Source: Bacteroidota bacterium (lineage in GTDB: Bacteria; Bacteroidota; Bacteroidia; AKYH767-A; OLB10). From it: 64,000 nt of DNA. The notes under the pieces were generated by a model. It ran no database searches, was not told the DNA's origin, and saw only the letters and a program-made list of their open reading frames with translations. Position 1 is the first letter of the stretch; the number at the start of each line of letters is the position of its first letter. Made by a program: the position numbers and the translations under genes. Positions 1 through 10,211 of this stretch are shown piece after piece. The stretch lies in contig JADJOZ010000008.1 in the NCBI GenBank assembly GCA_016713525.1, forward strand, positions 124,001 through 188,000, written 5' to 3'.

Positions 1-1675
1 TATTAATGAAACATTTCGCAGCGATTTTTCTTTGGCACTTATCTGGTTTGCGAGATCCAGATTTTTTGCACTCATCTCCAGGTCCGCCTGCTGAAGCAAT
101 AATTTTTTCCGCTGATTTTCTTCATTCAAACGCACTTCTGTCAATTGAAGATCTTTAATCTTCGCTTCATTTTCAGCCAATGCCAATTGATCTTCCTTAC
201 TCTTGTTTTTTGATGTTTCCAGAATTAATTGTTGCTCTCGTTGTTCCAGAATAAGCTTGTTAATTTTTTGCTCCGAAAGCAACCGTTGAATTTCTTCCTG
301 CTTTTGTGCAGTTTGAAATTTGCTCTCAGCCTCGACTATAATTCTTGCCTTTTCTGCATTGTAAATGGAATCCTGCAGCAACTTATATTTTTGAAAATAC
401 TTCAGCGCTCCGGAATAGTTTCCACTTTTTTCATAAATTTTGGATAGTAAATCCGATGCATCCATTACTTTTTTAATATCATTAATAGCAACCGCCTGCG
501 AATAACTTTTTTCAGCATAAAAACCTGCGCTATCCAAATTATTCAGTTGAAAATAATTGAGCCCGATTAAGTTAATCAGATAGGGCAAATCCGTGGTTGC
601 ATTTAATTTTTCACCAATTTCCAATCCCGTTCTTGCATGAAAAATTGATTTCACATAATCCATTTTTTCATAGTGTAAATCGGCAAAACCACTGTTTGCC
701 GCCATGGTAAAGTAAACATTTTTGTTTGCAACTGCAGCAGTCATTGCTTTTTCGAAATATGTTTCCGCATCCTGGTATTTCTTCTCTAATAAATAGGCAT
801 TTCCTTTCTCCAGATAAATTCGAGCAATTCTGTTTTTGATTCCTGAACTTAGCGAAAGATCTAATGCCTTATCATAATATTCATGTGATTTAGGAAAATT
901 ATTCTGGTTGTAAAAAATATTCGCCAGCGTAATATAAACCCAGATTTCATCATTGGAATTTCCCGATTTCTTATGGTATTCCAATGCACTTAAACCTGTT
1001 TTTACCGCTTCATCAAAATTTTGTTGCTCAAAATAAATATTGCAAATTTTATTCAAAGTAGATCCAATGTCTGCAGTTGAATTGGATTTCTTAGCCAACC
1101 TTAATGCATCATTCGAATAATAAAGTGCACTATCAAACTTGTTTAGAAAAGTGTAATTATTAGCAATAGCATTATAAGTCCAAATCAGACTTGATGTATC
1201 TTTAAATTCTTCATAAATAACCTGGCATTTTTTTAAGATGTCAATCCGTTTCTGATTTTGAGTTCCTAATGCTGTACTAAGTGTTCCAAGCGACTTGGCG
1301 TATGGAATTTTATACGGACTCTTCTCCAATATTTCACATGCTTTGGTAGCATAAGCTAATGTGGAATCGTAATTCCTTATAATTAAAATAGGCAGCACGC
1401 TGATTTAAAACTACACCCTTAAAATAAACAGATTGCTGTCCCTTCGCGATCTCTTCAGCTTTAATCAAATAGTCATTTGCCAGATCAATTTTTGAACGTG
1501 CATTTAAACTGAAAAGTTTTGTCAACGCAACAAATCGCAACGAATCATTGGAGGCTTCCGCCAGATTCGATTCCCATTTTTCGATTTCGGTTTGCTGTCC
1601 AAATACCTTCGCGGGAAGGCAAAAAATCAATATGAAGGTTATCCCAAATAAAGCACTCTTTATACAGTTATTCAT
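1..1675 (-). CDS. TPR and coiled-coil sensor-like protein, partial, one frameshift
   Basis: The start at 1675 opens with a signal peptide (MNNCIKSALFGITFILIFCLP). The first frame ends at 1334, but a second minus-strand frame stays open from about 1375 to the window edge (about 455 codons). The two join at 1369-1380, where one extra base gives YFNYK-NYDSTLAYATKACEILE. The body is a string of TPR-like units (for example KSHEYYDKALDL and AETYFEKAMTAA) followed by a Gln/Lys/Glu-rich coiled coil. In Bacteroidota this layout usually precedes a membrane helix and a histidine kinase, LuxR or LytTR output domain, but that part lies outside the window, so the output type is unknown. The frameshift may be a sequencing error. 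Confidence 0.7.
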
Positions 1676-1733
1676 AAATTACTCTTAATGGGTATCAATT
1701 CTTCAAATATAAAGATATCCGGCTGGTTACCAA

Positions 1734-1751
1734 ATACCTGAAATCAGGTAT
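1734..1751. promoter_or_regulatory. 18-bp palindrome upstream of the TPR gene
   Basis: ATACCTGA-AA-TCAGGTAT is a perfect inverted repeat with a 2-nt centre, about 60 bp upstream of the minus-strand TPR gene start. A second small dyad, ACCA-AATG-TGGT, follows near 1794. It is a plausible operator; no cognate regulator is identified. Confidence 0.4.
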
Positions 1752-2038
1752 CATCTTCACCAAATGTGCCCCCGTATTTCGGGCTGTACAATTACCAAAT
1801 GTGGTGAATTTTTGGGGTGATTGATAAAATTATTTTAGTTTAGATTATGATGTATTAAACTTATTACCAGTTATTTACATCTTTATTATGTATTTTGAGT
1901 CAACACTGCCAAATGTTAATATGGGTCTCCGAAAGCAACAACCCATTGACATGAGTCGGTTTTCTTCTCAAATTTGCTTAAGATGTGTGAATTCTGTTTC
2001 AACTTCAACTGAACTTAAAATCGACCAAAACCTTTCTG

Positions 2039-3515
2039 ATGAAAAAATCTTTACTCCTTACCACCGCATTAATCACTTCCATTTGTTCTCACCAGGCACA
2101 AGCCCAGTGGACTCGTATGGATGAAACCATTTCTGTTCCGAACACGAATGTTAACAGCAGAATGTCCGTTTCGCCATCTCCGGCATTGTTAAGCAAAGCA
2201 AACATCCCGCAATCGGAATGCATTTCTCCAGCATTGAAGGCGCAGGTACAGGCTGAAAATAAGCGTAACCGGGAACAGATTAAGACTAAAAATCCTTCGC
2301 TATTTGCGAACAGAAGTTCTCAATTACCAACTTTCATCTGGCCTACCCAACCAAAAGCAGGATTCACCGATTACGGATATTACACGGTTCACAATCTGGT
2401 TGATCACAATGCTGCATTCCCCAATCAGTTGCAGGATTACAATTGCCTGCAACGTACTTATGATTTTGGAAGCGGTAACCACGAAGGAACCGATATTATT
2501 TACTGGCCTTATGCATGGAGAAGCATGGATGCAGGCATTATGGAAATTGTTGCTGCTGCTCCCGGAATAATTATCAATAAACGAAATGCATATCCCGACA
2601 GAAGTTGCTTGAACAATGGTAATTCGGCATGGAATGGAATTATAGTAGAGCATGCCGATGGCTCGGAAGCATGGTACTGGCATTTCAAAACAGGAAGTGC
2701 AACTACTAAAAATATAGGTGATGCAGTTGTTGCCGGTGAATATTTAGGTCTTGCCGGAAGCTCCGGAAGTTCCGACTGGCCTCACGTACATTTTCAGGTA
2801 AACGATTCTTCCGGAAATTTTATCGATCCATGGGAAGGTCCATGTAATCCAACTACACCTGTGAGTCTGTGGCAAAACCAACAGCCTTACAATGTACCTT
2901 CTGTGAACCGAGTATGTACCAAATCATCTCAAATAGATTTTTACGATTGTCCTGATCCTGAAATTACCTATGAAAAAGATACTTTCCAATTAGGAGATTC
3001 ACTTTGGATATGGGCCTATGTGCGCGATTTAGAATTCAACTCAACCATGAACCTCGACCTCATTACACCTTCAGGTGCAAGTGGCATTAACTGGAGCTTT
3101 ACTGTGCCCTGGGCAACATGGCCAACTTCGTATGTGAGATGGTATTACATTATAGATAACTGGTTTGTAAATGGTACATGGACCTGGAAAGTGAATTATG
3201 GTGGCAACAATTATGAGCATCAGTTTGTAATTGGAAATCCACTAAGTACACAGGAGATTTCCGGAGTACAGCCTTGTATCATTTCACCAAATCCTGCACA
3301 AAAATTCATTTACCCTTTCTGTTCCCGGAAATAAATCCATTAAAGCAATAAGTGTTATTGATCAGCTTGGAAGAGAAGTGCTTTCTATTAATGAAAAACT
3401 AAATGGTGGCATAACGAAAACTGAAATTGATTGTGCAGCATTACCTTCCGGAGTGTATTATGTGAAGGCCTCATCTGATGAAGAACTGTTTGTTTCCAAA
3501 TTTGTAAAGCAATAG
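2039..3515 (+). CDS. Secreted M23 (LytM-type) peptidase with T9SS sorting domain, one frameshift
   Basis: A signal peptide (MKKSLLLTTALITSICSHQA) is followed by a zinc-peptidase domain at about residues 130-260. The M23 ligands are visible as NHEGTD (HxxxD) and PHVHF (HxH). The family cleaves peptidoglycan cross-links or other glycine-rich peptides outside the cytoplasm. A beta-sandwich-like stretch follows. The first frame stops at 3334, but reading on after the A-run at 3300-3304 with one base fewer gives NSFTLSVPGNKSIKAISVID and ends in FVSKFVKQ at 3515. This is a normal T9SS type A C-terminal domain after the SPNPAQ entry motif. The frame break lies in a homopolymer and is probably a sequencing error. 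Confidence 0.85.
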
Positions 3516-3522
3516 GAAAAAT

Positions 3523-3554
3523 GTGCTGATGTGCTGATGTGCTGATGTGCTGAT
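3523..3554. repeat. Tandem octamer, four units of GTGCTGAT
   Basis: Four perfect head-to-tail copies of GTGCTGAT begin 8 bp after the M23 peptidase stop codon. Confidence 0.95.
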
Positions 3555-3560
3555 TATTGT

Positions 3561-3960
3561 TCCTGAGTAAAAAGATGTGACTGCACTTGGTTTGGTGATT
3601 TGAAAATTTGATGGTTTGGTGATGGATATTCCTGAGTAAAACAGATTTGATTGCACTTTAGTGACAAGCGCTGCCCAGAGCGCAGTCGAGGGGTGACAAG
3701 TGACAAGTGACAAGTGGCAAGTGGCAAGTGGGGTGACTTAGTAAAAAAAGTGTGACTGCCCATGGTTTGATGATTTGAAAATTTGATGGTTTGGTGATGG
3801 GTATTCCTGAGTAAAACAGATTTGATTGCACTTTAGTGACAAGCGCTGCCCAGAGCGCAGTCGAGGGGTGACAAGTGACAAGTGGCAAGTGGGGTGACTT
3901 AGTAAAAAAGTGTGACTGCATTTGAGTGCCAAGTGGCAAGCGCTACCCTGAGTCCGACGG
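3561..3960. repeat. About 175-bp tandem repeat with inner 7-bp slippage repeats
   Basis: The segment containing TGATTTGAAAATTTGATGG occurs at 3596 and again at 3771 (period 175). Each unit ends in a variable run of TGACAAG/TGGCAAG heptamers and a small dyad (GCGCTGCCCAGAGCGC). A third partial unit starts near 3896. The reverse-strand open frames here are periodic and not credible genes. Confidence 0.9.
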
Positions 3961-4016
3961 CTGGCGGACCGAAGGGTTGAAAGTTGTAAGTTGAATGTTG
4001 AAAGTTGAAAGTTTCT

Positions 4017-4737
4017 TTAATCTTTAATCCTTAATCCTTAATTAATTCCGCGTCTCCATAACTCTGCGTTCAAAAGTAGGTCATTGGCCATATGTCATAG
4101 GGGGGATTTATTGACAGAAATTTATTTCGTCATCTCCTGATGTTTTTAATTGAATAACAAATAACAAGAATTGAATATTGAATAATGACATTTTAGGCTA
4201 ACACTACCTATTATTTTACCAAGATTCAACCTGGCTTTTATCATCTATCATCATAACGAAAATTCTTTTTTTGCGAAGTAACCTATTAATTCTTAATCCT
4301 TAATCCTTAATCCTTAATTAATTCTGCGTCTCCCTAACTCTGCGTTCAAAAAAAAGACTTTAGCAGCAAAGCTGCTGTCATTAGGTCATTGGCGGCAGAG
4401 CCGCGTCATTAGGTCATTGGCGGGATTCCCCATCGCGTAGGCGAAACTCCTCCGCGTCTGGCACCTTTTGGCGAATGCATGGCCTTGAAAACCCGGTTGG
4501 CCATTGAAACAATGACGGTAATTTGCTATTTTTGTACCTTACACTTCCTTAATCCTTAATCCTATTGACATTTTAGTTGAGCACCAAATTGATTCTGAGC
4601 AGCATTCATCCTGACATCTATCATCTATAATTTATCATCCTAACGAAATTTATTTCTGAGCAGAAATACATTAATCCTTAATCCTTAATCCTTAATCCTT
4701 AATCCTTAATTCTTAATCCTATAATCCTATAATCCTT
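4017..4737. repeat. Non-coding block rich in CCTTAATC repeats
   Basis: No credible gene lies between the 175-bp repeats and the thioredoxin gene. The octamer CCTTAATC recurs in tandem near 4017, 4290, 4550 and especially 4671-4737. A longer phrase with TCTGCGTCTCC and AACTCTGCGTTCAAAA occurs at about 4047 and 4320. The same octamer returns near 6178 and 17242, so it is a dispersed genomic repeat. Confidence 0.8.
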
Positions 4738-4742
4738 CCCTG

Positions 4743-6119
4743 ATGGCTAAGAAATTATTACTCCTCACTATTTTTCATGCGTTATTTATTTTAAATGGCT
4801 ATTGCCAGAAGAGTCCGACACTAATAAATATTACCGGCGTCATTGAAAATAACGTCTCCGATTCTTTGTTAATCATGAACGGACTCGATGAGCCTGTGCA
4901 TCAGATTGCAATCACCGAAAACAGTAAAGTAAAAGGATACTTTAAAGGTAAAACCGGTTATTACCACATGATGCTAGGGCAGGAAAAATTCCCCTGCTAT
5001 TTTAAATCCGGTGATATGCATTCCTTTTCGGTGAATATGCAGGATATAGGTAATTCAATTCAGTTTTCGGGGGGACAAGCTGCAGCAAACAACTACCTCA
5101 TTGCAAAAGCAAAACGCGATGGTGTTACGAAAGCTGCAGAGGCAAATGGCATGGCAATAAAAATGGAAGAAGCTGATTTTATAAAATACAACGATTCAAT
5201 TTTTAAAGCTAAAGCAGACCTTCTGAATAATTCCGGAATACAGGATGATGCCTTTATACAACTCGAGAAAAAATCGATTGCTATTGAGCAGTTGAATGAG
5301 CTGGTGAATTTTCCGATGATGAAAATATTTGCATTGGGACAAAAAGATTTCAAGACCAGTGCCAATTATCCGGATGCATTTAAACTGACGAACTTCAACG
5401 ACCCCGAATTAATTCAGGTGCCCGGCTATACGATGCTGATACAAAACCTATCGTTTAAATTGGCCAATGAAAAAAAGGAACGCAATGAAGTGCGGGATGT
5501 CTTTACAGAGTGTTTGAACATGATTGACTCGCTGGTTACCAATGCAGCGGTAAAAGAGTATATGGCTTTTAACTTTGGTAAGATGGCATTGGAGCACACC
5601 AAAACTCCTGCCGAATATGTGGCAAAATATAGGGCTATTATAAAAGATCCAGCGCATTTAAAAGTAGTTGATGATTGGTTTTCACAAGCAGAATCGACAT
5701 TACCTGGTAAGCCTTCACCGGACTTTAAACTCAAAGATATATCAGGAAAAGAACATTCATTAAAAGATTTCAAAGGTAAATACATTTACATTGATGTCTG
5801 GGCCACCTGGTGCATGCCATGCATAGCAGAAATTCCACACTTGAAAAAACTGGAAAGCGAAATGCACGACAAAGACATCGTATTTGTCAGTATTTGCGCA
5901 TACGATGAAAAAACCAAATGGGAAAAATACGTTCAGGAAAAACAAATGACCGGCGTACAACTTTTCTCTGAAAAAACAGAGCCTTTTCTATCAAAGTATT
6001 CCATCAAGGGCATCCCACGTTTCATACTTCTAGACAAGGAAGGAAAAATCATCAACCCTAACGTCGAACGTCCTTCGGATCCGGCTTTGCGGAAGGTTTT
6101 TGCGGAGTTGGGGCTTTAG
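4743..6119 (+). CDS. TlpA-like thioredoxin-family protein, exported
   Basis: The 458-residue protein has an N-terminal signal peptide (MAKKLLLLTIFHALFILNGYC). An N-terminal region resembles the DUF4369-type domain of Bacteroidota thiol-disulfide proteins, a helical middle follows, and a C-terminal thioredoxin fold occupies about 320-458. The redox motif is WCMPC within DVWATWCMPCIAEIPH, and the cis-proline region is KGIPRFILLD. It probably reduces or isomerises disulfides in the periplasm or at the outer surface. It stands alone, between the repeat block and the AbiE-like pair. Confidence 0.85.
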   Translation: MAKKLLLLTIFHALFILNGYCQKSPTLINITGVIENNVSDSLLIMNGLDEPVHQIAITENSKVKGYFKGKTGYYHMMLGQEKFPCYFKSGDMHSFSVNMQDIGNSIQFSGGQAAANNYLIAKAKRDGVTKAAEANGMAIKMEEADFIKYNDSIFKAKADLLNNSGIQDDAFIQLEKKSIAIEQLNELVNFPMMKIFALGQKDFKTSANYPDAFKLTNFNDPELIQVPGYTMLIQNLSFKLANEKKERNEVRDVFTECLNMIDSLVTNAAVKEYMAFNFGKMALEHTKTPAEYVAKYRAIIKDPAHLKVVDDWFSQAESTLPGKPSPDFKLKDISGKEHSLKDFKGKYIYIDVWATWCMPCIAEIPHLKKLESEMHDKDIVFVSICAYDEKTKWEKYVQEKQMTGVQLFSEKTEPFLSKYSIKGIPRFILLDKEGKIINPNVERPSDPALRKVFAELGL

Positions 6120-6403
6120 GGAGAAGCAGAATGAGATGCGGAGAAGCAATTTTGTTCTGAGCAGGGTCACCTTAATTCTTAATCCTTAATTCCACGTAGA
6201 AGGGCAGAAAAGGGAAAGTTCCTTTTTTATGTTTTGACTAATTTCTTTAACATTTGTATTACTTTTAAGGAATTGATTTCAAGCAAGTTTTTGAAACGCA
6301 ATACAAAACTGTGGAATTCTCGTTTTAGACATGCCAAATAATGTGCAACTTAAGCAAGATTTAGCGAGTTCTACGTAACTGAGGATAAAAATTCAAAGAT
6401 TAA

Positions 6404-7282
6404 ATGAATATTGAATTAGTAAATCGTATTAAGCGGATTACGCTTATAGCCTTGGCATCGGACGACGAGTTAGTGGAAACTTTAGTATTAAAAGGAGGCA
6501 ATGCAATTGAATTAGCTTATTTTAATACTGCATCAAAAATCTCAAGAACCTCTTATGATTTGGATTACTCTATTGAAAAAGGTGATTTTACAGAACCAGA
6601 AGAAGAAATTGAATTAAGATTGAAGTCCACTTTAGTAAGAACCTTCATTGAACATGGATTTGTCGTTATTGATTTCAAGTTTTTTTCTAGACCACATTAC
6701 CCTCAGATTGAAACAGCTGATTTTTGGGGAGGATATAAGGTGGAATTTAAAGTTGTTGAGAAAGTAAATTATGAAAGTAATTCAACTAATATTGATAAAA
6801 TGCGTAGATCGTCTGTTGTAATTAATCCAAATAATTCTCCAATTTTTGAATTGGAATTTAGTAAGTTCGAATTTATTGGTGAAAAAAAGGCAATCGAATT
6901 AGATGGATACAAAATTTATGTTTATACCCCAGAAATGATAGTTTTCGAAAAACTTAGAGCAATTTGTCAACAAATTCCAGAATATAAGGTTATTGTACCG
7001 TCATTTAATTCGAGAGCTAGAGATTTTTATGATATCTTTATTATTATGGACTCTATTGGAATAGATCCCAACACAGATAACAATTTGGAATTGATTGTAA
7101 ATATTTTTGCAGCCAAAAAAGTCCCCATTTCGTTTATATCTAAAATTCGAGAGAACTATCATCTTCATGTAGATAATTGGAAAAGTGTTGTTGATACTGT
7201 TCCAGCTACAGAGCAACTGAATGACTTTGATTTTTATTTCAATTTTGTTCTTGATAAAATTGAAAATCTTAAATTCCCTTAG
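6404..7282 (+). CDS. AbiEii/AbiGii-type nucleotidyltransferase (toxin-like)
   Basis: The 292-residue protein has the hallmark N-terminal KGGNAIEL motif followed by SRTSYDLDYSIE, the nucleotidyltransferase core of the AbiEii family. Later RARDFYDIF also fits. AbiEii toxins transfer nucleotides to tRNA or other targets and act in abortive infection. Its 3' end overlaps by 14 bp the 3' end of an AbiEi-like gene on the opposite strand. AbiEi/AbiEii pairs are usually co-directional, so this tail-to-tail layout is uncommon. Family assignment rests on motif reading only. Confidence 0.8.
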   Translation: MNIELVNRIKRITLIALASDDELVETLVLKGGNAIELAYFNTASKISRTSYDLDYSIEKGDFTEPEEEIELRLKSTLVRTFIEHGFVVIDFKFFSRPHYPQIETADFWGGYKVEFKVVEKVNYESNSTNIDKMRRSSVVINPNNSPIFELEFSKFEFIGEKKAIELDGYKIYVYTPEMIVFEKLRAICQQIPEYKVIVPSFNSRARDFYDIFIIMDSIGIDPNTDNNLELIVNIFAAKKVPISFISKIRENYHLHVDNWKSVVDTVPATEQLNDFDFYFNFVLDKIENLKFP

Positions 7283-8135
7283 GAGAGAATATATTCCAAG
7301 TTTTATCAAATTCCATTTCTTTCATTTCATAGTTTAAATAAAACCTATATGGTTTCGGTTTTTTCATTAAGTCATTTAACCTACTAGTTGCAATGCCAGC
7401 TCTTTCCAAATAAAAACCTATAGCTTGATGGTATGGATAGATGAAATTTATTTTTTCTAATATAGCAATTAGTTTATTAATTGAAATTATGTTTGAAGAG
7501 TGTTTATATATATCAAGAACTGAATCTACACCACCGGCATAGGCAGGCCGAACTGTGATATCGATTAGTGTTCTTTCTATATTGGTTACAGAGATATCAT
7601 CCAATACATAGATTCCAGCCCGATGAGAATACATTCCATTATGTATTACTAAAGTATAATCCTCATATATTGCTATAGTTTCTGATTTTCTCTGAGCTTT
7701 TGAAAATGCTATATCGATTCTTTCTTGTTCAAGTTGTCTTTCGATTTGATTTTTTTTACTTTGTTCAAAAGTTATATAAATTGTTTTTGGAATTTGATTG
7801 GTTAATCCATGAATGAATGCTGCTGTAAAATGAGAAAGATAAGATTTATTAATTAATGAAACAGCTAATTGAAAAATCGATGAAGCTGAATCTACATATC
7901 TTATTTTATTAGAAAGGGATCCACTAAAAAAAAATTCTTCCTTTTTTAATGTATTGCTGGAAGTTATTTTTTCAATGAATTTTTCTGTATTCATTGTAAT
8001 GGGCAAATTCCACTGATTTCTTTTTTGCTCTAAGATTTCCCCCAGCTGCTCATACGAGTATACTTTCCTCACACTTTCTTTAAAAAAAGCCTTAATGTTG
8101 CTTTCTGCTATATAAAACCTAGATTTATTTCCCAT
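7269..8135 (-). CDS. AbiEi-like antitoxin / transcriptional regulator
   Basis: The 288-residue protein begins with a winged-helix-like segment (KVYSYEQLGEILEQKRNQW), then an AbiEi-type body with LSHFTAAFIHGLT, PKTIYITFEQSKK, VTNIERTLIDITVRP and a helical C-terminus. AbiEi proteins bind inverted repeats in their own promoter and neutralise the partner nucleotidyltransferase. Here the ATG lies 13 bp from a perfect 22-bp palindrome (8148-8169), with a second related palindrome at 8276-8301, which fits autoregulation. Because the partner is convergent, repression would cover only this gene. Confidence 0.75.
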   Translation of the reverse strand: MGNKSRFYIAESNIKAFFKESVRKVYSYEQLGEILEQKRNQWNLPITMNTEKFIEKITSSNTLKKEEFFFSGSLSNKIRYVDSASSIFQLAVSLINKSYLSHFTAAFIHGLTNQIPKTIYITFEQSKKNQIERQLEQERIDIAFSKAQRKSETIAIYEDYTLVIHNGMYSHRAGIYVLDDISVTNIERTLIDITVRPAYAGGVDSVLDIYKHSSNIISINKLIAILEKINFIYPYHQAIGFYLERAGIATSRLNDLMKKPKPYRFYLNYEMKEMEFDKTWNIFSPKGI

Positions 8136-8147
8136 TTCCGATAAATA

Positions 8148-8169
8148 CGTAAAGTATATATACTTTACG
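8148..8169. promoter_or_regulatory. 22-bp perfect palindrome, operator candidate 1
   Basis: The half-site CGTAAAGTATA is followed by its exact complement. It lies immediately upstream of the AbiEi-like start codon and shares the 16-bp core AAAGTATATATACTTT with the second palindrome 130 bp away. Confidence 0.8.
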
Positions 8170-8275
8170 CAAATTTACATTAATTGTTTAACAAAAGCAA
8201 GTATTTAAAGTTAACTCATTGAATATTAACTAATATATTTTTATCCTTAATGAACAAATTTTAAAATAGTATGTA

Positions 8276-8301
8276 TACATAAAGTATATATACTTTATGT
8301 A
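8276..8301. promoter_or_regulatory. 26-bp perfect palindrome, operator candidate 2
   Basis: The half-site TACATAAAGTATA is followed by its exact complement. The centre is 130 bp from that of the first palindrome. The pair could support cooperative binding by AbiEi. Confidence 0.8.
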
Positions 8302-8452
8302 AAGATACAATATTTTCTTGACATAAAGTGGCCTCCAGTCTTTTTACTACCATAACATATTGATTTTAAGCATGAAAAGATTAGTATCAAAATTCTAATT
8401 AGTGTTTGAAACTAAGTTATTGCAATAAACCTTATCTCACGGTTGGACAGCA

Positions 8453-8527
8453 GGTCCTCCGATATTATTTTGAAAATATCTCGGCGGCAGACCTCGCCGC
8501 CAAGATCATCATTGTTAAACTGTCCAA
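8453..8527. repeat. Composite palindrome, possible degenerate attC
   Basis: Outer arms TTGGACAG (8453) and CTGTCCAA (8520) enclose a GATATT/AATATC dyad and a GGCGGC/GCCGCC hairpin. It resembles the cassette-end palindromes downstream, but no clear GTTA box is visible. Confidence 0.35.
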
Positions 8528-8601
8528 AAACTAACAACACGCTTTTGACTGTATTTTTCAATTAATTTAGAATTCCGCCTTGATTATTTTTGTCTTTAAT
8601 C

Positions 8602-8862
8602 ATGCATTTTACTAATGAGAAAAACCGATTCAATCACAAACTGTTTCCGGAAACACTAGACCAAATGGTGGAGCAGGTCAACAACGTAGGCCTCATTGAT
8701 TATTTTGAAGAAAGTGCAAAACCTGTCCGGTTCTTAATTTATGTATTAGGTGGAAATTCCGGATCATTTTGGCCCCTCATTGTGATTGCATTTCCGGCGT
8801 ATTTTGAGCTCCTTTTCAGAACCAACAAACCGAGGTGTATACCTAGCAATTCTGGAAAATAG
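8602..8862 (+). CDS. Short hypothetical ORF running into repeat X
   Basis: About 86 codons from the ATG at 8602; a TTG 12 nt upstream overlaps a TATTTTTG box. The first 45 residues (FTNEKNRFNHKLFPETLDQ) look protein-like but are not recognised. The tail from about 8791 is translated repeat X and is unlikely to be selected. It is probably a gene start truncated by the repeat, or not a gene. Confidence 0.3.
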   Translation: MHFTNEKNRFNHKLFPETLDQMVEQVNNVGLIDYFEESAKPVRFLIYVLGGNSGSFWPLIVIAFPAYFELLFRTNKPRCIPSNSGK

Positions 8863-9231
8863 ATAAGCCATAAACAAAGTCAGCATCAAGCTATTTACGA
8901 AATCTTCAAACTAATTTTCTACTTCACTCCAATGCGTCAACCTCCCATTTTACGCCGTCATTTTCAAAACCTACATCGAAAAACCAAGTGTTTACCCACT
9001 AGACTTTTTCCTATACCTTTTGTAAGATATTGATATTTAGTGTAATAAAATTTGAGAAGTCCAGCCTAGAAAATAGGTCAGGTGTTGTAAATGGTGTATT
9101 TTTAGAGGGATAGTTGCAAGTGCATTTTAGCAAATTAGAGTAATAATAGTTTGCTACAATGTTGCGCAAATAAGCGTTTTATACACGGTTAAATGCGAAT
9201 ATTTATTGCGGGAATATGTGCAGTTAGCGGC
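8791..9231 (+). repeat. Dispersed repeat X, copy A, ending in an R' box
   Basis: This copy aligns by eye with the copy at 21511. Shared blocks include CCTAGCAATTCTGGAAAATAG, here 8843-8863, TTTTACGCCG, a TGTATTTTTAGAGG block, a hairpin with arms AGCAAATTA/TAGTTTGCT, and a 3' end with GCGTTTTATACACGG. It ends in GTTAGCGGC (9223-9231), the R' box of the next cassette. No protein is encoded. Confidence 0.75.
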
Positions 9232-9285
9232 TATACTTTAATCACTCTTCATAAAATTGATAATTCATTTTAATAAACCATTTCC

Positions 9286-9957
9286 ATGAAAATTAAATCG
9301 ACCTTTATATCTTTAATATTTGTATTTGCAATGCTAACATGTTTTGTAAAACCAGCATCAGGATCTAATGATTATGGAATTACAGCAATTATTCAACCTA
9401 CTTGTTCGGCTGCTGTATCGGGAACTTTGCACCCTGTTATTGTAGTGATCACTAACTTTGGAACCACCTCGCAGACAAGTATACCTGTCAGCTATACTGT
9501 TTCGGGAGGCATTCCTACAACAGCAACATATAATGGATATTTGGCACCTGGTACGTCAGACACTTTTGACATTTCTGTAGCGGGGTTTATTGTTCCAAAT
9601 GGACCTTATACATTCTGTGCCTATAACGAGGGTGATTCAACCCCTGCAAATGACACAACATGCATTTCATGTAATGGTTCTCCAATGTCAATCAATGATC
9701 ATCAAGATAATTCGAATAATGGAATCATCATCTACCCGAATCCTACAGCAGGAACTTTTTCTCTAAAAATGATGGACAAATTAGTTTACAATACATCCAT
9801 TGTTATTACAGACATTTTCGGGAAAGTAGTTTGGACAAGTGATTATATCAAACCGGAATTTAATATTGACATTACAAATGAACCAAACGGTGTGTATCTG
9901 ATAAATTTAATATCGACTTCCAGTATTTCAAATTCAAAATTAGTTTTGGCAAAATAG
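9286..9957 (+). CDS. Secreted protein with Ig-like (CARDB-type) domain and T9SS sorting domain
   Basis: The 223-residue protein has a signal peptide (MKIKSTFISLIFVFAMLTCF). A beta-sandwich segment at about 30-125 resembles CARDB/Ig-like repeats (HPVIVVITNFGTTSQTSIP). A type A T9SS C-terminal domain at about 145-223 starts with IIIYPNPTAGTFSLK and ends in NSKLVLAK. It is likely exported and anchored at the cell surface. It is the only gene of the cassette that begins at R' 9223 and ends at R'' 9978, whose boxes match 9/9. Confidence 0.8.
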   Translation: MKIKSTFISLIFVFAMLTCFVKPASGSNDYGITAIIQPTCSAAVSGTLHPVIVVITNFGTTSQTSIPVSYTVSGGIPTTATYNGYLAPGTSDTFDISVAGFIVPNGPYTFCAYNEGDSTPANDTTCISCNGSPMSINDHQDNSNNGIIIYPNPTAGTFSLKMMDKLVYNTSIVITDIFGKVVWTSDYIKPEFNIDITNEPNGVYLINLISTSSISNSKLVLAK

Positions 9958-9977
9958 TCTTTGCGAGACAGTTACAA

Positions 9978-10182
9978 GCCGCTAACACGTGGTGTACCGC
10001 AAGGGCCGGCCGAAGCTATTTGTTTTTTTATTAATTTGGCAGCCGACCCCAGCGCCAAGCGCCAAAACGTGTGTGTGCAACACTTAAAAAATCCTTCTCT
10101 TATAAATAGACACCTCACAAAAAGACAATTTTCTAAATTATTTTGGAATTACCTTCGCACCCGAAAAACCGCTGTTAGCTGC
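9978..10182. repeat. attC-like site closing the 9286 cassette
   Basis: R'' is GCCGCTAACA (9978-9987) and R' is TGTTAGCTGC (10173-10182), complementary except for one base. Inside, an ACCGCAAGGGCCGGCCG arm faces a CGGCTGCC-type return arm. The R'' box is the exact complement of GTTAGCGGC at 9223, 750 bp upstream. Length 205 bp. Confidence 0.7.
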
Positions 10183-10211
10183 AAAATAATTATTAGCAAT
10201 TACCTTCTTCA

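Noticed and set aside
1888..2124. 78-aa ORF upstream of the M23 peptidase
   Set aside because: It overlaps the peptidase signal peptide in another frame and has no recognisable features.
3561..3960. Possible CRISPR array from regularly repeated sequence
   Set aside because: Units are long and directly abutting with internal slippage repeats; there are no unique spacers of constant length and no cas genes.
4671..4737. CCTTAATC array as a telomere-like or origin iteron
   Set aside because: The arrays are short, scattered in several intergenic gaps and not associated with a replication gene.
8791..9231. Repeat X as an insertion sequence or MITE
   Set aside because: No transposase, no terminal inverted repeats at its ends and no target duplication were seen; its 3' end coincides with cassette boxes instead.
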